Notes under the pieces: model-generated | Told to the model about the DNA's origin: nothing | Database searches by the model: none | The model's input: the letters and a program-made list of their open reading frames with translations, nothing else | Made by a program: the position numbers and the translations under genes | In this document: in pieces, positions 52,961 through 61,893 of the stretch | Numbering within the stretch: position 1 is the first letter of the stretch | Layout: each line of letters opens with the position of its first letter | Source: Streptomyces tsukubensis | GTDB lineage: Bacteria > Actinomycetota > Actinomycetes > Streptomycetales > Streptomycetaceae | Reading direction: 5' to 3' | Length of the DNA stretch: 64,000 bases | Assembly: GCF_003932715.1 (NCBI RefSeq) | Contig: NZ_CP020700.1 | Span: forward strand, 5,974,501-6,038,500

Positions 52961-52973
52961 TCAAAGGAGCGAA

Positions 52974-55900
52974 GTGGCTAAGGTCCGGGTATACGAGCTC
53001 GCCAAGGAGTTCGGTGTGGAGAGCAAGGTCGTCATGGCCAAGCTCCAGGAACTCGGTGAATTCGTCCGTTCGGCGTCCTCGACGATCGAGGCGCCGGTTG
53101 TGCGCAAGTTGACTGATGCGTTGCAGGGGTCCGGCTCCGGTGCCGGCAAGACCGCTGCCAAGCCGGGTGCGCCCCGTAAGGCCGCGCCCACCCCCGCCGC
53201 CCCCCGACCGGGCGGCCCCACCCCCGGCGCGCCCGGTTCGGCCGCGCCCCGTCCCGCTGCCCCCAAGCCCGGCGCCCCGGCCCCCCGGCCGACCGCCGCC
53301 GAGGCCCCCGGCAGCACGTCTTCCCCGGCAGCGCCGGCCGGCCCGCGTCCGGGCCCGAAGCCCGCGTCCCGGCCCGGTCCGGTCACGCCCGTGCCCGCGG
53401 CGGAGTTCTCCGCCCCGGCGCCCGCGCAGCCGGCCGCCCCGTCGGCGCCTGCCGCGCCGTCCGCACCTGCCGGGAACTCCGGTCCCCGGCCCGGTGCCCC
53501 CGGCCCGCGTCCCGGCGCCCGCCCCGGCCAGTCCGGCGGCGGCCAGGGTGCCCCGCGCCCCGGTGGCGAGCGCCCCGCGCGCCCCGCGGCCGGCCAGGGT
53601 GGCCCGCGTCCCGGCGGTAACCGTCCGGCCGGTCCCCGTCCAGGCAACAACCCCTTCACCTCCGGCGGCTCCACCGGCATGGCGCGCCCGCAGGCGCCCC
53701 GTCCCGGCGGCGGCCGTCCCGGTGGTGCTCCGGGCTCCGGTGCCCCGCGTCCGCAGGGCGGCCCCGGCGGCGCCCCGCGCCCGCAGGGCCAGGGTGCTCC
53801 CCGTCCCACGCCCGGCGCGATGCCGCGTCCGCAGGCCCCCCGCCCCGGCGGCGGTCCCGCGGGCAACCGCCCGAACCCGGGCATGATGCCTCAGCGTCCG
53901 GCCGCGGGCCCCCGTCCCGGCGGCGGCCCCGGTGCCCGTCCCGGTGGTGGCGGCGGCGGTCGTCCCGGCGGTCCCGGTGCCCGTCCCGGCGGTGGCGGCG
54001 GCGGCGGCTTCGCCGGCCGTCCCGGCGGCGGTGGCGGCGGCGGTCGTCCCGGTGGCGGCGGCGGCTTCGCCGGTCGTCCCGGTGGCGGTGGCCCCGGTGG
54101 CGGTGGCGGCGGCTTCGGCGGTCGTCCCGGCTTCGGTGGCCGTCCCGGCGGTCCCGGCGGCCGTGGTGGCACGCAGGGCGCCTTCGGCCGTCCCGGCGGA
54201 CCGGCCCGTCGTGGCCGCAAGTCGAAGCGGCAGCGGCGCCAGGAGTACGAGGCCATGCAGGCCCCGTCGGTCGGCGGCGTGATGCTGCCCCGCGGCGGCG
54301 GCGAGACCATTCGCCTGTCGCGCGGTGCATCCCTCACCGACTTCGCGGAGAAGATCAACGCCAACCCGGCGTCCCTGGTCGCGGTCATGATGAACCTCGG
54401 CGAGATGGTCACTGCCACGCAGTCCGTCTCCGACGAGACCCTCCAGCTCCTCGGCGGCGAGATGAACTACACGGTTCAGATCGTCAGCCCGGAGGAGGAG
54501 GACCGCGAGCTCCTGGAGTCCTTCGACATCGAGTTCGGCGAGGACGAGGGCACCGAAGAGGAACTGGTCTCCCGTCCGCCGGTCGTCACGGTCATGGGCC
54601 ACGTCGACCACGGAAAGACCCGACTGCTCGACGCGATCCGCAAGACCAACGTGGTCGCGGGCGAGGCCGGTGGCATCACCCAGCACATCGGTGCCTACCA
54701 GGTCGCGACCGAGGTCAACGGCGAGGACCGCCGGATCACCTTCATCGACACCCCGGGTCACGAGGCGTTCACCGCCATGCGTGCCCGTGGTGCCAAGTCG
54801 ACCGACATCGCGATCCTCGTGGTGGCGGCCAACGACGGTGTGATGCCCCAGACGATCGAAGCGCTCAACCACGCCAAGGCGGCCGACGTGCCGATCGTGG
54901 TCGCGGTGAACAAGATCGACGTCGAGGGCGCGGACCCGACGAAGGTGCGCGGCCAGCTCACCGAGTTCGGTCTGGTGGCCGAGGAGTACGGCGGCGACAC
55001 CATGTTCGTCGACATCTCCGCCAAGCAGGGCCTCCACATCGAGGAGCTGCTGGAGGCCGTCGTCCTCACCGCCGACGCCTCCCTCGACCTGCGCGCCAAC
55101 CCGAACCAGGACGCCCAGGGCATCGCGATCGAGTCCCACCTCGACCGCGGCCGTGGCGCCGTCTCGACGGTCCTGGTCCAGCGCGGAACGCTCCGCATCG
55201 GCGACACCATGGTCGTGGGCGACGCCTACGGCCGGGTGCGGGCCATGCTCGACGACAAGGGCGAGAACGTGGAGGAGGCCGGTCCCTCGACCCCGGTCCT
55301 CGTCCTCGGCCTCACCAACGTCCCGGGCGCCGGCGACAACTTCCTCGTCGTCGACGAGGACCGCACCGCCCGTCAGATCGCGGAGAAGCGCGCCGCTCGC
55401 GAGCGCAACGCCGCGTTCGCCAAGCGGGTGCGCCGCGTCTCCCTTGAGGACCTCGACAAGGTCCTCAAGGCGGGCGAGATCCAGCAGCTCAACCTCATCA
55501 TCAAGGGCGACGCGTCCGGATCGGTGGAGGCCCTCGAATCCTCCCTGCTCCAGCTCGACGTCGGCGAAGAGGTCGACATCCGGGTCCTGCACCGCGGTGT
55601 CGGTGCGGTCACCGAGTCGGACATCGACCTGGCCATGGGCTCCGACGCCATCGTCATCGGCTTCAACGTCCGCGCGGCCGGCCGTGCCTCGCAGATGGCG
55701 GAGCGCGAGGGCGTCGACGTCCGGTACTACTCGGTGATCTACCAGGCCATCGAGGAGATCGAGGCGGCCCTCAAGGGCATGCTGAAGCCGGAGTTCGAAG
55801 AGGTCGAGCTCGGTACGGCGGAGATCCGCGAGGTCTTCCGCTCGTCCAAGCTGGGCAACATCGCGGGTGTCCTCATCCGCTCCGGCGAGGTCAAGCGGAA

Positions 55901-56096
55901 CACCAAGGCCCGTCTCATCCGCGACGGCAAGGTCATCGCGGAGAGCCTCAACATCGAGGGTCTGCGCCGCTTCAAGGACGACGTCACCGAGATCCGCGAA
56001 GGCTTCGAGGGCGGTATCAACCTCGGAAACTTCAACGACATCAAGATCGACGACGTCATCGCGACGTACGAGATGCGCGAGAAGCCGCGCGGCTGA
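52974..56096 (+). CDS. infB: translation initiation factor IF-2
   Basis: This 1040-residue GTPase delivers fMet-tRNA to the 30S subunit. The N-terminal IF2_N motif ([20 protein letters not shown]) is followed by about 370 residues of Pro/Ala then Gly/Arg low complexity (about 55-420). The G domain begins near residue 542 with GHVDHGKT and continues with DTPGHE, NKID and SAK. Domains II to IV follow, including the C-terminal tRNA-binding part. GTG at 52974 has AAAGGAG at a spacing of four or five. Composition shifts sharply in the Gly-rich stretch (53890-54190). Confidence 0.97.
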   Translation: MAKVRVYELAKEFGVESKVVMAKLQELGEFVRSASSTIEAPVVRKLTDALQGSGSGAGKTAAKPGAPRKAAPTPAAPRPGGPTPGAPGSAAPRPAAPKPGAPAPRPTAAEAPGSTSSPAAPAGPRPGPKPASRPGPVTPVPAAEFSAPAPAQPAAPSAPAAPSAPAGNSGPRPGAPGPRPGARPGQSGGGQGAPRPGGERPARPAAGQGGPRPGGNRPAGPRPGNNPFTSGGSTGMARPQAPRPGGGRPGGAPGSGAPRPQGGPGGAPRPQGQGAPRPTPGAMPRPQAPRPGGGPAGNRPNPGMMPQRPAAGPRPGGGPGARPGGGGGGRPGGPGARPGGGGGGGFAGRPGGGGGGGRPGGGGGFAGRPGGGGPGGGGGGFGGRPGFGGRPGGPGGRGGTQGAFGRPGGPARRGRKSKRQRRQEYEAMQAPSVGGVMLPRGGGETIRLSRGASLTDFAEKINANPASLVAVMMNLGEMVTATQSVSDETLQLLGGEMNYTVQIVSPEEEDRELLESFDIEFGEDEGTEEELVSRPPVVTVMGHVDHGKTRLLDAIRKTNVVAGEAGGITQHIGAYQVATEVNGEDRRITFIDTPGHEAFTAMRARGAKSTDIAILVVAANDGVMPQTIEALNHAKAADVPIVVAVNKIDVEGADPTKVRGQLTEFGLVAEEYGGDTMFVDISAKQGLHIEELLEAVVLTADASLDLRANPNQDAQGIAIESHLDRGRGAVSTVLVQRGTLRIGDTMVVGDAYGRVRAMLDDKGENVEEAGPSTPVLVLGLTNVPGAGDNFLVVDEDRTARQIAEKRAARERNAAFAKRVRRVSLEDLDKVLKAGEIQQLNLIIKGDASGSVEALESSLLQLDVGEEVDIRVLHRGVGAVTESDIDLAMGSDAIVIGFNVRAAGRASQMAEREGVDVRYYSVIYQAIEEIEAALKGMLKPEFEEVELGTAEIREVFRSSKLGNIAGVLIRSGEVKRNTKARLIRDGKVIAESLNIEGLRRFKDDVTEIREGFEGGINLGNFNDIKIDDVIATYEMREKPRG

Positions 56097-56102
56097 TGCG
56101 CT

Positions 56103-56160
56103 GCAGTCGGCCGGGGCCGGTCGGCGGGAGAAATTTCCGTCGATCGGCCCCGGCCGCTGC
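56103..56160 (+). terminator. long hairpin between infB and ylxP gene
   Basis: GCAG-TCGGCCGGGGCCG (56103 on) pairs with CGGCCCCGGCCG-CTGC (ending 56160), extended inward by GTCG/CGAT, around a GAGAAATTTCC loop. It lies seven bases past the infB stop and may terminate or attenuate readthrough into the rbfA genes. Confidence 0.7.
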
Positions 56161-56237
56161 GTGTACGGTTCCGGTGTCCCTGCCGAACACCGGCAGGAGC
56201 CCTTGAACCCGAACCGGCGGGACATCCGGATAACTCC

Positions 56238-56531
56238 ATGTATGTGGGAACGCTGTCCTTCGATCTGCTCCTCGGCGACGTACGGTCGCTGAAGGAGAAG
56301 CGCTCCGTGGTCCGTCCGATCGTCGCCGAGCTCCACCGCAAGTTCGCGGTGAGCGCGGCGGAGACCGGCGACCAGGACCTCTACCGAAGGGCCGCGATCG
56401 GCCTCGCGGTGGTCTCCGGCGACACCGGACATCTGGCCGACGTACTCGACCGGTGCGAACGCTTCGTCGCCGCCCGGCCGGAAGTGGAACTGCTCTCGGT
56501 TCGACGCAGGCTCCACAGCGACGAAGACTGA
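56238..56531 (+). CDS. YlxP-like DUF503 protein
   Basis: This 97-residue protein has the DUF503 pattern: MYVGTLSFDLLLGDVRSLKEKRSVVRPI at the start and AIGLAVVSGDTGHLADVLDRC later. The family lies between infB and rbfA in Gram-positive bacteria. Its function is unclear; a role in ribosome assembly is assumed from context. ATG at 56238. It begins 141 bp after infB, behind a hairpin. Confidence 0.92.
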   Translation: MYVGTLSFDLLLGDVRSLKEKRSVVRPIVAELHRKFAVSAAETGDQDLYRRAAIGLAVVSGDTGHLADVLDRCERFVAARPEVELLSVRRRLHSDED

Positions 56532-56591
56532 AGTGGAACGCCCACCACGGACATCGTGGCGGGGCACAGCAGGTAAGAAGGAGAAGGACCA

Positions 56592-57089
56592 GTGGCCGAC
56601 AACGCGCGGGCGAAGAAACTGGCGGACCTGATCAGGGAAGTCGTCGCCGAGAAGCTACAGCGCGGTATCAAGGACCCGCGGCTCGGCTCGCACGTGACCA
56701 TCACCGACACCCGGGTCACCGGCGATCTGCGGGAGGCCACGGTCTTCTACACGGTCTACGGCGACGACGAGGACCGGGCCAGCGCCGCAGCCGGGCTCCA
56801 GAGCGCCAAGGGCGTCCTGCGCAGCGCGGTCGGCGCCGCGGCGGGCACCAAGTTCACCCCGACGCTGACCTTCGTCGCGGACGCCCTCCCGGAGAACGCC
56901 AAGACCATCGAGGACCTCCTCGACCAGGCCCGCGCCTCGGACGCCCGGGTCCGCGAGGTCTCCTCGGGAGCCGCGTACGCCGGTGACGCCGATCCGTACC
57001 GCAAGCCCGAAGACGACGCCGACGACGCCGCCGAAGGCGACGACGGCGCCACCGACGGTGACCGCAGCGGGGGCTCCGCGTCCGCATGA
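56592..57089 (+). CDS. rbfA: ribosome-binding factor A
   Basis: This 165-residue KH-fold protein assists late 30S maturation near helix 1 of 16S rRNA. The N-terminal helix RAKKLADLIREVVAEKLQRG and the strand VTITDTRVTGDLREATVFYTVYG are family-typical. An acidic tail of about 35 residues (DDADDAAEGDDGATDGDRSGG) is added at the C-terminus. GTG at 56592 has AAGAAGGAGAAGG upstream. It overlaps truB by four bases (ATGA at 57086). Confidence 0.95.
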   Translation: MADNARAKKLADLIREVVAEKLQRGIKDPRLGSHVTITDTRVTGDLREATVFYTVYGDDEDRASAAAGLQSAKGVLRSAVGAAAGTKFTPTLTFVADALPENAKTIEDLLDQARASDARVREVSSGAAYAGDADPYRKPEDDADDAAEGDDGATDGDRSGGSASA

Positions 57090-57985
57090 CCCAGCGCACC
57101 CCCGCACCCGACGGCCTGGTCATCGTCGACAAGCCGTCGGGCTTCACCTCCCATGACGTCGTAGCCAAAATGCGCGGTATCGCCCGCACCCGCCGGGTCG
57201 GCCACGCAGGCACCCTCGACCCCATGGCGACCGGCGTCCTCGTCCTCGGCATCGAGCGGGCCACCAAGCTCCTCGGCCATCTCGCGCTCACCGAGAAGGA
57301 GTACCTGGGCACGATCCGGCTCGGCCAGAGCACCGTCACGGACGACGCCGAAGGCGAGATCACCGCCTCCGCCGACGCCTCGGGTGTCACCCGCGAGGCG
57401 ATCGGCACCGGAGTCGCCGCCCTCAGCGGCGCGATCATGCAGGTGCCGTCGAAGGTCAGCGCCATCAAGATCGACGGCAAGCGTTCGTACGCCCGCGTCC
57501 GCGGCGGCGAGGACTTCGAAATCCCCGCCCGACCGGTCACCGTCTCCTCCTTCCGGGTCTACGACGTCCGGCCGGAAACCGCCGATGACGGCACCCCCGT
57601 CCTCGACCTCGTGGTCTCCGTCGTCTGCTCCTCCGGCACCTACATCCGGGCCCTCGCCCGCGATCTGGGCGCCGGTCTCGGCGTCGGCGGCCATCTGACC
57701 GCCCTGCGGCGCACCCGCGTCGGCCCCTACGGACTGGACGCGGCCAAGACCCTCGACCAGCTCCAGGAAGAGCTGACCGTGATGCCCGTCGCCGAAGCCG
57801 CCGCCGCGGCTTTCCCCCGCTGGGACCTCGACGCCCGGCGGGCCGGGCTGCTCGTTAACGGGGTACGGCTCGACATGCCCGCCTACGACCGCTCACCCGT
57901 GGCCGCCTTCGGCCCCGACGAACGGTTCGTGGCACTCGTCGAGGAGCAGAAAGGCAAGGCGAAGAGCCTCGCGGTCTTCGTCTGA
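57086..57985 (+). CDS. truB: tRNA pseudouridine(55) synthase
   Basis: This 299-residue enzyme makes pseudouridine at position 55 of tRNA. The catalytic Asp is D45 in GHAGTLDPMATGVLV. Other family motifs are VDKPSGFTSHDVV at the start, KEYLGTIRLG, and PSKVSAIKIDGKRSYARVR. The C-terminal PUA-like part carries FVALVEEQKGKAKSLAVFV. ATG at 57086 overlaps the rbfA stop. It is the last gene before the ribF promoter region. Confidence 0.96.
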   Translation: MTQRTPAPDGLVIVDKPSGFTSHDVVAKMRGIARTRRVGHAGTLDPMATGVLVLGIERATKLLGHLALTEKEYLGTIRLGQSTVTDDAEGEITASADASGVTREAIGTGVAALSGAIMQVPSKVSAIKIDGKRSYARVRGGEDFEIPARPVTVSSFRVYDVRPETADDGTPVLDLVVSVVCSSGTYIRALARDLGAGLGVGGHLTALRRTRVGPYGLDAAKTLDQLQEELTVMPVAEAAAAAFPRWDLDARRAGLLVNGVRLDMPAYDRSPVAAFGPDERFVALVEEQKGKAKSLAVFV

Positions 57986-58091
57986 GGCCCCGAGGGGGCG
58001 GCCGGTGGCGGCCGGGGGGCGTGGGCATGGCAGTCTTAGACCTGCGAATACTGGTCTTGAACAACTGATGGTTCGGCGAGGAGCGGTCACA

Positions 58092-59033
58092 GTGCAGCGC
58101 TGGCGTGGCTTGGAGGACATCCCCCAGGACTGGGGGCGCAGCGTCGTCACCATCGGTTCCTACGACGGTGTCCACCGCGGCCACCAGTTGATCATCGGGC
58201 GGGCGGTGGAGCGGGCCCGAGAGCTGTCCGTCCCCTCCGTCGTGGTCACCTTCGACCCGCACCCCAGCGAGGTCGTCCGCCCCGGCAGCCACCCGCCGCT
58301 CCTCGCGCCCCACCACCGGCGGGCCGAACTGATGGCCGAACTGGGGGTGGACGCCGTCCTCATCCTCCCCTTCACCGCCGAGTTCTCGAAGCTCTCGCCC
58401 GCCGACTTCATCGTCAAGGTCCTCGTCGACAAGCTCCACGCCAGGACCGTCGTGGAAGGCCCCAACTTCCGCTTCGGCCACCGGGCCGCGGGCACCGTGG
58501 ACTACCTTGCCGAACTGGGCGCCACCTACGACTACGACGTCGAGGTCGTCGACCTCTACGTCAGCGGCGAGGCGGGCGGCGGCGAACCCTTCTCCTCCAC
58601 CCTCACCCGCCGGCTCGTCGCCGCGGGCGACGTCGAAGGCGCCCGCGAAATCCTCGGCCGCCCCCACCGCGTGGAGGGCATCGTCGTCCGCGGCGCACAG
58701 CGCGGCCGCGAACTGGGCTTCCCCACGGCCAACCTGGAGACCCTGCCGCACACCGCGATCCCCGCGGACGGCGTGTACGCGGGCTGGCTCACGGCGAACG
58801 GCGAGCGGATGCCGGCGGCGATCTCCGTCGGCACGAACCCGCAGTTCGACGGCGTCGAGCGGACGGTCGAGGGGTACGCGATCGACCGCGTCGACCTCGA
58901 CCTGTACGGGCTGCACGTCGCGATCGACTTCTTCGCGTACGTGCGCGGCCAGGAGAAGTTCGCGTCGGTGGACGAGCTGCTGGTGGCGATGGGCCGCGAC
59001 GTCCAGCAGTGCCGGGAGATTCTGGGCATGTAG
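58092..59033 (+). CDS. ribF: bifunctional riboflavin kinase/FAD synthetase
   Basis: This 313-residue enzyme makes FMN and FAD. The N-terminal FAD synthetase domain has the nucleotidyl transferase motif GSYDGVHRGHQ (22-32; Tyr replaces the common Phe). The C-terminal riboflavin kinase domain (about 185-313) has GRELGFPTANL and PADGVYAGW. I chose GTG 58092 because GAGGAG (58078-58083) is eight bases upstream; earlier in-frame starts are poorly placed. No FMN riboswitch is visible upstream. Repeat element copy 2 lies directly downstream. Confidence 0.96.
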   Translation: MQRWRGLEDIPQDWGRSVVTIGSYDGVHRGHQLIIGRAVERARELSVPSVVVTFDPHPSEVVRPGSHPPLLAPHHRRAELMAELGVDAVLILPFTAEFSKLSPADFIVKVLVDKLHARTVVEGPNFRFGHRAAGTVDYLAELGATYDYDVEVVDLYVSGEAGGGEPFSSTLTRRLVAAGDVEGAREILGRPHRVEGIVVRGAQRGRELGFPTANLETLPHTAIPADGVYAGWLTANGERMPAAISVGTNPQFDGVERTVEGYAIDRVDLDLYGLHVAIDFFAYVRGQEKFASVDELLVAMGRDVQQCREILGM

Positions 59034-59099
59034 CCGGGGCGCCTCCCGCCGCGGGGGGCCTCGGGGTGCGGGGCGCGCCGTTGGTGGTTTCGGTTGCGT

Positions 59100-59690
59100 G
59101 TCCGGCCGCGGGCCGTGGCTGGCTGGTCGCGCAGTTCCTCGCGCCCCTTCATGGTGTCCCCGCCCCTGCGGTGTGCGGGGTCTTTCGCGGTCGGGTCGCG
59201 TTACTCCGTGGTGTAGGCGCGGGGTCTTGTGGGGTGCGGCCGGGTCGTGGGCCTCCGGGCTCACCTCCTCGCCGGCGGCGATGCACCGCTCCACGGGGAG
59301 CCCTGCTTGTCGCCACCGGCTGCGGGGGCGACCCTGCACCCCCCTCCGGAGATCACTCCGACTTGACCCCCGGGACGAGGAGTTTCCTCGGTCACCCACC
59401 ACGGGGTGGAGGGGCTTTCAGGGGTGCCTGTGCCCCGAGAAGGGGAAATCTCCCCGGGCGGTGATCAGGAGAGTTCCCCCTCCCCGGTGACGCGCAACGA
59501 CACCGAGAACCTTGGGCGACTGATCATGCGGGGATCACGTGGGAGGGGGGTGCAGGGTCGCCCCCGCAGCAGGCTGCGAAAAGACCGGACGCGTTTCGGG
59601 GCGGTGCATCGCAGTCTGCGAGGAGGTGAGCCCGGAGGCCACCGACCCACCCGCACCCGGACAAGACCGGCGACCTACACCACGGAGCAA
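59100..59690 (-). repeat. ~0.6 kb structured repeat element, copy 2 (inverted relative to copy 1)
   Basis: Read on the minus strand, this block aligns end to end with 48063-48654: left arm, near-invariant core (59424-59494), right arm and the GGGGCGCGAGGAACTGCGCG end. Its own arms (about 59205-59360 and 59535-59690) are imperfect reverse complements. The two copies differ by scattered substitutions and a more variable inner spacer. The open frames on either strand are shadows that repeat between the copies and lack start signals. Confidence 0.88.
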
Positions 59691-59734
59691 CGGTCACCCA
59701 ATCTTTCAGCCCCGCCGGCGCTTGAGGCGCAGGA

Positions 59735-59819
59735 GCGCCCGCACCTTGCGGGCAACGGCACCCCCGGGGGCCCGGGGGCCCAATGCGCCCGCACCCCGCG
59801 GGCAACGGCACCCCCGGGG
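59735..59819. repeat. 35 bp direct repeat, two copies, between ribF and ABC operon
   Basis: Units at 59735-59769 and 59785-59819 (GCGCCCGCACC, two variable bases, GCGGGCAACGGC, ACCCCCGGGG) differ at two positions. Each contains a small CCGC/GCGG dyad. They lie at the convergent end of ribF and the ABC operon and may act as terminators. A degraded relative is at about 47960-48000, beside element copy 1. Confidence 0.8.
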
Positions 59820-59834
59820 CCGGGGCCCCACCCT

Positions 59835-60800
59835 TCACACAAGGTGGCATGCCACCCCGTCGCCCCGCACCGGAGCCGGCTGCTCCGTCACGCAGCGGGC
59901 CGCCACCCCCGCCTCCTCCGCCGCCCCCGCGGCTCCCGCGGCCAGCGCCGGGCAGCGGGCGTGGAAGCGGCAGCCCGGGGGGATGCGCGCCGGGTCCGGG
60001 GGTTCGCCGGTGAGGACCGCCGGTGGCAGCGGCGACTCCGGGAGGACCGACAGCAGGGCCCGCGTATAGGGGTGGCGCGGTTCGGTGAGGACCGTCTCCA
60101 CCGGGCCCGACTCCACCACCCGCCCCAGGTACATCACGGCCACCCGGTCCGCGATGTTCCAGGCCAGCCCCAGATCGTGCGTGACGATCAGCGCGGAGAG
60201 CCCCGGTTCGGTGCGGAGCCTCAGGAGCAGGGCGAGGATCTCGCCGCGTACCGAGGCGTCGAGGGAGGCCACCGGTTCGTCCGCGACGATCAGCGCCGGT
60301 TCGAGGACGAGCGCGCCCGCGATGACGACCCGCTGCCGCTGTCCGCCGGACAGTTCGTGCGGGTAGCGCAGGAAGAAGCGTTCCGGCGGGCGGAGCCCGG
60401 CGAGGGACAGGGCCCGGGCCACGGCCGCCCGCTCGTCCCCGGGTGCCCGGTGCACCCGCAGGCCCTCGGCGACCGCGTCGTACACCGTGTGCCGGGGGTT
60501 GAGGGAGCCCGTCGGGTCCTGGAGGACCAGTTGGGCGCGGCGCCGGTAGGCCTTGAGGGCCCGGGGCGTGTAGTCGAGCGGCCGGCCGTCGAAGGAGACC
60601 GTGCCCGATGTCGGTCGTACGAGCCCGAGCAGCGCCCGCGCCAGTGTCGTCTTGCCGCAGCCGGACTCCCCGACGAGGGCGACGATCTCGCCCGCGCCGA
60701 CCGTCAGATCGACCCCGTCGACGGCGCGTGCGACGGGCCCTCCGCGCCGCCCGGGAAAGGCGATGTGCAGATCCTCGGCGCTCAGGAGTGCGTGGGTCAC
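59835..60800 (-). CDS. oligopeptide/dipeptide-type ABC transporter ATP-binding protein (DppF-like)
   Basis: This 321-residue ATPase has Walker [10 protein letters not shown], the signature LSGGQRQRV, Walker B LIVADEPVASLD and the C-terminal oligopeptide-transport tail PPGCRFHARCP, whose cysteines are typical of DppF/OppF. GTG at 60800 has no ribosome-binding site; instead it overlaps the stop of a 21-codon leader ORF (GTGA at 60797-60800). That leader arose from a 62 bp tandem duplication. The protein works with the DppD-like ATPase and two permeases encoded upstream. The substrate could be peptides, nickel or opines. Confidence 0.9.
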   Translation of the reverse strand: MTHALLSAEDLHIAFPGRRGGPVARAVDGVDLTVGAGEIVALVGESGCGKTTLARALLGLVRPTSGTVSFDGRPLDYTPRALKAYRRRAQLVLQDPTGSLNPRHTVYDAVAEGLRVHRAPGDERAAVARALSLAGLRPPERFFLRYPHELSGGQRQRVVIAGALVLEPALIVADEPVASLDASVRGEILALLLRLRTEPGLSALIVTHDLGLAWNIADRVAVMYLGRVVESGPVETVLTEPRHPYTRALLSVLPESPLPPAVLTGEPPDPARIPPGCRFHARCPALAAGAAGAAEEAGVAARCVTEQPAPVRGDGVACHLV

Positions 60801-60862
60801 GGGAGGCGGCCTTTCTGGAGGGCCGTGCGGATGCGTACCGCGCTCAGGAGTGCGTGGGTCAC
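60797..60862 (-). CDS. 21-codon coupled leader ORF from a 62 bp tandem duplication
   Basis: GTG at 60862 follows AAAGGAG at seven bases and reads [20 protein letters not shown] plus P, then TGA overlapping the GTG of the ATPase gene. Its first eight codons duplicate that gene's start (VTHALLSA), and its last codons resemble the end of the upstream gene (ALEKGAPL versus ALQKGRLP). GTG 60862 itself overlaps the upstream stop. It is out of frame with the ATPase (62 bp offset). It was probably the original start before the duplication. Confidence 0.7.
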   Translation of the reverse strand: MTHALLSAVRIRTALQKGRLP

Positions 60863-61893
60863 AAGGGGGCTCCTTTCTCCAGGGCCGCGCCGCGATCCGC
60901 CGCGCCGCGATCCGTCGCGCCCCGTTCCCCGGGAGCCGTAACGACACACGCCACCCGGTGCCCGCCACCACCGGCGAGCACCGGCTCCCCGTCGGCGCAC
61001 GCCTTCACTGCCGCCGCGCATCGCGGCCGGAACGTGCAGCCGCCGGGCAGTGCGGCCGGATCGGGCGGGTCCCCGGGCAGTCCGCGTGGCGCCAGCCGGG
61101 ACGCGGGGTCCCCGACCCGCGGGAACGCCGCGGCCAGCGCCCGCCCGTAGGGGTGGCGGGCCGCGGTGTGGACCGCCCGCGCCGGGCCGTCCTCGACGAT
61201 CCGGCCCGCGTACATCACCGCGAGCCGGTCGCACGTGTCGCCGAGCACCGCAAGATCGTGACTGATCATCATCAGCCCGATGCGCTGCTCGGCGACGAGC
61301 TGTCCGATCAGCCGCAGGATCTGCGCCTGGATCATGACGTCCAGCGCGGTCGTCGGTTCGTCGGCGATGATCAGCTGTGGATCGCAGGCGAGCGCCATGG
61401 CGATCATCACGCGCTGCCGCTGTCCGCCGGAGAGCTCGTGCGGATAGGACCGGGCCCGGTCGGTGGGCAGCCCCACCTGCCGCAGCAGGGTCGCGACCCG
61501 CTCCCGGGCCTCGGCCTGCGTCATCCGCCGGTGCAGCAGCAGGGGTTCGGCGATCTGGTCACCGATGCGGTGGACCGCGTTGAGGGAGTGCATCGCGCCC
61601 TGGAAGACCAGGGACGCCCCGGCCCAGCGGACGGCCCGGAGCCGCCCCCAGCGCATCGTGAGGACGTCCTCCCCGTCGAAGAGGACCCGTCCCTCGACCG
61701 TCGCCGCCGGGGGCAGCAGTCTCAGCAGTGCCAGGGCCAGGGTCGACTTCCCGCAGCCGGACTCCCCGGCGATACCGAGCTTCTGGCCCGCCGCCAGGTC
61801 GAGGTCGACGCCCCGGACGGCCGGGACTGCCGTGTCCCCGGAGCCGTACGTCACGTGCAGATCCCGCACCCGGAGCAGGGGACCGTCCGTCAT
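60859..61893 (-). CDS. oligopeptide/dipeptide-type ABC transporter ATP-binding protein (DppD-like)
   Basis: This 344-residue ATPase has Walker [10 protein letters not shown], the signature LSGGQRQRV, Walker [13 protein letters not shown] and the oligopeptide-transport C-terminus with [12 protein letters not shown]. The tail carries short repeated stretches ([17 protein letters not shown]) encoded by a tandem DNA repeat. Its ATG overlaps the permease stop (ATGA), and its TGA overlaps the GTG of the leader ORF. It belongs to one operon with the permeases and the second ATPase. Confidence 0.92.
   Translation of the reverse strand: MTDGPLLRVRDLHVTYGSGDTAVPAVRGVDLDLAAGQKLGIAGESGCGKSTLALALLRLLPPAATVEGRVLFDGEDVLTMRWGRLRAVRWAGASLVFQGAMHSLNAVHRIGDQIAEPLLLHRRMTQAEARERVATLLRQVGLPTDRARSYPHELSGGQRQRVMIAMALACDPQLIIADEPTTALDVMIQAQILRLIGQLVAEQRIGLMMISHDLAVLGDTCDRLAVMYAGRIVEDGPARAVHTAARHPYGRALAAAFPRVGDPASRLAPRGLPGDPPDPAALPGGCTFRPRCAAAVKACADGEPVLAGGGGHRVACVVTAPGERGATDRGAADRGAALEKGAPL

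Noticed and set aside
52752..56567. A 1271-codon open frame antisense to infB
   Set aside because: It is the opposite-strand shadow of a high-GC repetitive gene; it encodes runs of Thr/Gly/Ala with no domain, and infB is unmistakable on the other strand.
57986..58091. FMN riboswitch upstream of ribF
   Set aside because: The gap is only 106 bp and lacks the conserved RFN-element sequence blocks.
48063..59690. The repeat-flanked segment as a composite transposon
   Set aside because: The enclosed genes are core translation and cofactor genes in what I recall as their usual order, and no transposase or target-site duplication is visible.
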